Source of the DNA: Bacteroidota bacterium
GTDB lineage: Bacteria; Bacteroidota; Bacteroidia; UKL13-3
Direction: 5' to 3'
Assembly: GCA_947477885.1 (NCBI GenBank)
Contig: CANJUD010000002.1
Coordinates: 1 to 64,000, forward strand
DNA length: 64,000 nt
Positions 60,884-64,000 of the stretch are shown here, piece after piece (positions within the stretch are counted from its first letter, which is position 1; every line of letters begins with the position of its first letter). Below the pieces are notes generated by a model. That model saw only the letters and a list, made by a program, of their open reading frames with translations. It did not search any database and was not told where the DNA came from. Made by a program: the position numbers and the translations under genes.

Positions 60884-63152
60884 TTTAGGAACTTATACTT
60901 ATATAAAATCGTGCAGCGGTGGATTTTATGATCTAGATGCAGAGACGCATAATCTCATCACACAAGAACTGATAGGCGAAACACCTTATCATCCTTATCT
61001 CTTTGCTGCCAATTCGTATTTGTATGGAGACAATGAACCCAATACCGATGGAACTTTAAATGCAGAAGAATGGTCTGCTTATCTAATGACTAAAATTACC
61101 CCAAGTGATCTTTCATTTTTCACTGACCGTAGATATAATATATTTAATGCTGTCACCTATTTTGAGACGGGAAAATTTGCAAAGAGAAAGCCTGATGATA
61201 GCTATTATAACTATGACAGTGATTCAAGTATTTTGTCGAACCCTATATATAAAATAATTTTAGCAAATAAAGATAAAAAAACATTGTATTATATCAATAC
61301 AATTAGTGCAATTGAGTCAGTCTTAAGTCCTGATTACTGGGGCTACGCACCGCCCGATACACATAAGTTGGATTCGATATATAATAGTATTAAATCAATT
61401 TCATTAAAACAAAAATTGCCTCAATTTTTAAAAACTAGATATACTTTTTTATTATGCAAACTAAGTTTTTATACAGATAAATTTGACCGTTTTTATCCTG
61501 CTTTACAATCGTTGAAAATGCTAACTGCGAAATCTATTTTGCTTACTTGGTGCCGCGGATATAATGCCAGTTTTATATTACGCAGAGGGCAGGCAGATAG
61601 TGCATCGTACGAGTATTCACGAATCTTTGTCGAGTGTCCCGAAATCATGCATACGGCCTTCAGAAGTTTTTTCTGGTGCCAAGAGAAACATCATAGTTAT
61701 AATGCATACGGACTAAGTAATAGTTGGCAAGGCGAATCTAATACTTCCCAGCTTAATTTTCAGCAATATGCAGATTTTGGTACTGTACAAAAACTATTCA
61801 AAACACCCAAAGAACGTGCTGATTATTTTGGATTATATATCAACCGTTCTTATATACCCGTTTGCACCGATTTTATGGAAATGATTATAAGAGACGACCC
61901 AGCAAACGAATGGGTAGATGTGAATTTGATGCGTGGAATTGCACAATTGGAATTTTATAATTCGCTTTCCTATAAAGATACAAATATGAGCAATGACTTA
62001 ACCGAATTTCAAAATTTTATTGTAAGACATGCTTATGATAAAGAGCTGAAACGCCCGTGGCTGTGGCTTTTGGGGGCTGGTTATCTGTCGTATGTAAATG
62101 GAGAATATGCCCAAGCAGTCATGTATTATAAAGAAGCTGAGAAATTAAATACCAATGATTCAGCATTCCAAAACCAAGTAAAATTATTGCTGCCTTTAGC
62201 ATATATGAAATCACAGACTGTCATAACAATAAAAGAGGAAAGAGAAGCATTAAACTATCTTGAAAAACTAGAATCGGTCACCAATGTGCAACATAAAGAT
62301 GATATAAAGGATGAATTACTAAATATGTTCATAGATAAATATACCAAACAGCATGATGCTGCAAAAGGAATGGGGATTAAAAATATATATTACAATATTG
62401 ATAATTTGATTAATCATCCCCGCGATTTGAATCTTGATTCTATGATTAAATTCATGGAAACACCTTCTGTTAAACCCTATGATAATATATGCAAATTGTT
62501 AAGTAAATATAGTACATCCCAATTAAGAATAACTAGAGCAAGTGTGTTAATTGGGAAGCATCAATGGCGAGCAGCTCATGCGGAGATAGAACTTACAGGT
62601 GATTTATACACTGCCGATGGCGATGCATTTGTTAATATAGACATAGAAAGAACTAACAATGCGGGAATCAAAACCCAAAGAAGTGATTATTGCAAAAAGA
62701 TGCTTGAACTTCAGGAAAAAATAAATAACAATAAAGCGACTGCAGATGAAATTTTAAAATACGCAAACGGATTATATAATATCACCTATTGGGGAAATGT
62801 TACTTCACTTTCTGAATATAAATATACCACTTGTTTTAATTATTACAGCGACTTTGCTAAGTTATATGAATACCCCATGTTTGCATGCGAATCAGCCGAG
62901 AAATATTATTTGATGGCAGCTTCTATTGCTAAAGATATAGAGTTTCAAGCTAAATGTTATTTTAGTGCTGCTATCTGCGAACAGAATAGTTATTATACAA
63001 GCACAGACTATAGCAATGACAATGAAGCAGGTTTAAAAATAAAATACCGTACCTACTATAAAATCCTGAAACAGCAATATCGTAATACTAAGTACTATAC
63101 AGATGCTTTGAAAACTTGCAGTTATTTGGATGCATTTGACAAAATGAATTGA
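60834..63152 (+). CDS. Large exported TPR-type protein, partner of the lipoprotein
   Basis: 772 aa. The start ATG lies inside the previous gene (50-nt overlap in another frame). A hydrophobic leader runs IYIILLTAAISLGTYTYI, then SCSGGFYDLDAE. The C-terminal two-thirds are rich in helical A/Y/L repeats resembling TPR (e.g. LLGAGYLSYVNGEYAQAVMYYKEAEKL; YYLMAASIAKDIEFQAKCYFSAAI). The N-terminal block SGGFYDLDAETHNLITQ looks like that of Bacteroidota 'SGGG-type' proteins found next to the lipoprotein family. A surface or periplasmic complex is plausible; the role is unknown. Confidence 0.72.
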   Translation: MKKYIKIYIILLTAAISLGTYTYIKSCSGGFYDLDAETHNLITQELIGETPYHPYLFAANSYLYGDNEPNTDGTLNAEEWSAYLMTKITPSDLSFFTDRRYNIFNAVTYFETGKFAKRKPDDSYYNYDSDSSILSNPIYKIILANKDKKTLYYINTISAIESVLSPDYWGYAPPDTHKLDSIYNSIKSISLKQKLPQFLKTRYTFLLCKLSFYTDKFDRFYPALQSLKMLTAKSILLTWCRGYNASFILRRGQADSASYEYSRIFVECPEIMHTAFRSFFWCQEKHHSYNAYGLSNSWQGESNTSQLNFQQYADFGTVQKLFKTPKERADYFGLYINRSYIPVCTDFMEMIIRDDPANEWVDVNLMRGIAQLEFYNSLSYKDTNMSNDLTEFQNFIVRHAYDKELKRPWLWLLGAGYLSYVNGEYAQAVMYYKEAEKLNTNDSAFQNQVKLLLPLAYMKSQTVITIKEEREALNYLEKLESVTNVQHKDDIKDELLNMFIDKYTKQHDAAKGMGIKNIYYNIDNLINHPRDLNLDSMIKFMETPSVKPYDNICKLLSKYSTSQLRITRASVLIGKHQWRAAHAEIELTGDLYTADGDAFVNIDIERTNNAGIKTQRSDYCKKMLELQEKINNNKATADEILKYANGLYNITYWGNVTSLSEYKYTTCFNYYSDFAKLYEYPMFACESAEKYYLMAASIAKDIEFQAKCYFSAAICEQNSYYTSTDYSNDNEAGLKIKYRTYYKILKQQYRNTKYYTDALKTCSYLDAFDKMN

Positions 63153-63153
63153 T

Positions 63154-63780
63154 ATGGAAATCAATATCAGGAAAGCTATAAAAGCTGATTTAGAGTCAAT
63201 CGCAGCATGCCATTTGATGTGTTTCCCGAAATCCTTGGGATCAAAACTGGGTAAGAAATTTATGATGGATGCGTTGCGACCTTACTTGGTTGATGAAAAT
63301 AAATGTATATTCATCGCTCACGAAAATAATATTTGCATTGGTTATATAAGCTGCAAATTGCGAGATGGAAGTTTGGGCTCAGCAAGTGTGATGATACAAA
63401 GTGGATTTAAGCAGGGAATCAGATCATTTATTTCAAAACCTTGGTTATTGTTCCATCCCGAGATGATGAATAAATTGTCATTGGTTTTGAAAAATATATC
63501 CAGAAAAATACTGAATACTGAAACTGAAAAAACTATCATCTATGATAATGTTCCAACAGTTGGCTTGCCAGGTGTTTGTGTATCGCCGGCTTATCAGGGT
63601 AAGGGATTGGCCAAACAGTTGATTCATGCAGCTGAGGTAGAAGCAATACTTATGGGTTATGAAAAACTGCGGCTTACTGTTTCTAAACAAAATTTACCAG
63701 CCATAAGAGCTTATGAATATGCTCATTTTGTAATAGTTGCAGAAAATAAGGATAGTTATAAGATGGAGAAATATATTTAA
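63154..63780 (+). CDS. GNAT-family N-acetyltransferase
   Basis: 208 aa. GNAT fold: IRKAIKADLESIAACHLMCFP (strand/helix 1), an insert at about 80-125, then VCVSPAYQGKGLAKQLIHAAEVEA, containing the acetyl-CoA-binding Q-x-x-G-x-G/A signature (QGKGLA), and LRLTVSKQNLPAIRAYEYAHF. It moves an acetyl group to an amine; the substrate is unknown. It starts 1 nt after the TPR protein and belongs to the same transcript. Confidence 0.9.
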   Translation: MEINIRKAIKADLESIAACHLMCFPKSLGSKLGKKFMMDALRPYLVDENKCIFIAHENNICIGYISCKLRDGSLGSASVMIQSGFKQGIRSFISKPWLLFHPEMMNKLSLVLKNISRKILNTETEKTIIYDNVPTVGLPGVCVSPAYQGKGLAKQLIHAAEVEAILMGYEKLRLTVSKQNLPAIRAYEYAHFVIVAENKDSYKMEKYI

Positions 63781-63836
63781 AATAACTGCTCTATCAAAAT
63801 AGGTATAGTTGTTTGATAATAAGTGAAATGTGATTT

Positions 63837-63888
63837 TTTTTGCAAAAAATGCAAAAAAAACATTCCGTTTTTGCATTTTTTGCAAAAA
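63837..63888. terminator. Perfect 21-bp inverted repeat of TTTTTGCAAAAAATGC type
   Basis: Two 21-nt arms (63837-63857 and 63868-63888), exactly complementary, with a 10-nt loop (AAACATTCCG). The arms contain two GCA words and A/T runs. It lies 57 nt after the GNAT gene and 53 nt before the next start, so it may stop the upstream transcript or serve as an operator for the downstream gene. Confidence 0.85.
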
Positions 63889-63940
63889 TGGTAACTTACT
63901 TCGCCGACATCTTTGCCCGCACAAATAAAAAATAAAAAAT

Positions 63941-64000
63941 ATGCAAAAATTATCTTTACTCATTCTGCTTTCTGCATTTAGCACTTACATCTTTGGCCAG
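63941..64000 (+). CDS. Start of an exported protein, truncated by the window edge
   Basis: 20 codons: MQKLSLLILLSAFSTYIFGQ, a typical signal peptide with a cleavage site near the end. An A-rich leader AAATAAAAAATAAAAAAT precedes the ATG. Nothing more can be said about the product. Confidence 0.7.
   Translation, partial: MQKLSLLILLSAFSTYIFGQ

Overview
The window comes from the chromosome of a Bacteroidota bacterium, probably an uncultured Sphingobacteriales- or Chitinophagales-like lineage. The evidence is: the 5' third of a 16S rRNA gene on the minus strand at the left edge; TAnnTTTG-type (-7) promoters before many genes; type IX secretion (T9SS) C-terminal sorting domains; Bacteroidota-restricted families (DUF4290, IPExxxVDY, a GldM-like protein, the BNR/T9SS protein with its small partner); and an AT-rich, ATATAT-rich sequence with weak Shine-Dalgarno signals. 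I see no phage, transposase, integrase, CRISPR array or tRNA gene.

Layout. 1-1000: 16S 5' end with two tandem rRNA promoters. 1007-9000: Mg2+ transporter, Aat aminoacyl transferase, SnoaL-like secreted protein, T9SS-tail protein, TMTC-like membrane/TPR protein, deoxynucleoside kinase, M28 peptidase. 9024-13504 (minus): purS, DUF4290, glycosyltransferase, PD40/beta-barrel protein. 13673-18042: ccmB, a 32-copy 14-bp minisatellite, a BamA/TamA-like protein, and an rRNA methyltransferase with an expanded in-frame repeat. 18045-20851 is a small accessory island: a nucleotidyltransferase with a small partner, a free GldM-like protein, and a PIN-domain toxin/antitoxin pair. 20899-24880: accA, NtrC-type regulator, a small secreted basic protein, an ogt remnant, pth. 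25071-32343: cell-surface glycan genes (MBOAT and SGNH pair, three glycosyltransferases) around an orphan CoA-transferase subunit. 32388-35187: photolyase and DEAD-box helicase. 35346-39212 (minus): ccmC-D-E-F for cytochrome c maturation, with the CxxxY form of CcmE. 39502-47376: channel-like protein, OprB-like porin, a 1475-aa T9SS BNR-repeat protein and its partner, a radical SAM protein. 47502-52171: accC, an RsmH-type methyltransferase, adk, obg. 52424-57472: IPExxxVDY protein, MerR regulator, a secreted-protein gene interrupted by an in-frame TAG, adenine deaminase, two envelope proteins. 57589-64000: acyl-CoA carboxylase beta subunit, DUF1801 protein, a lipoprotein/TPR pair, GNAT acetyltransferase and the start of another exported protein.

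How the genes fit together. Housekeeping functions are scattered rather than clustered. accA, accC and the carboxyltransferase beta gene are three separate loci of acyl-CoA carboxylation. ccmB is about 21 kb from ccmCDEF. Envelope biogenesis and surface-glycan genes make up a large share of the rest.

The most distinctive feature is the intergenic DNA. It holds at least ten families of short word-like or palindromic repeats (AGTAATCAGTAGTC-type, GTATCAAGTA, ATTAACCATT, AATCGTAA, TTCGACTCCGCTCA, GTCATTGCGAGGA, GTGGTTGGTG, CGCCTGA and others). Two large arrays share one architecture: direct word array, then GCCATTCGGC, then an inverted copy. The TTCGAC-type words also occur in frame inside two genes, an rRNA methyltransferase and a photolyase.
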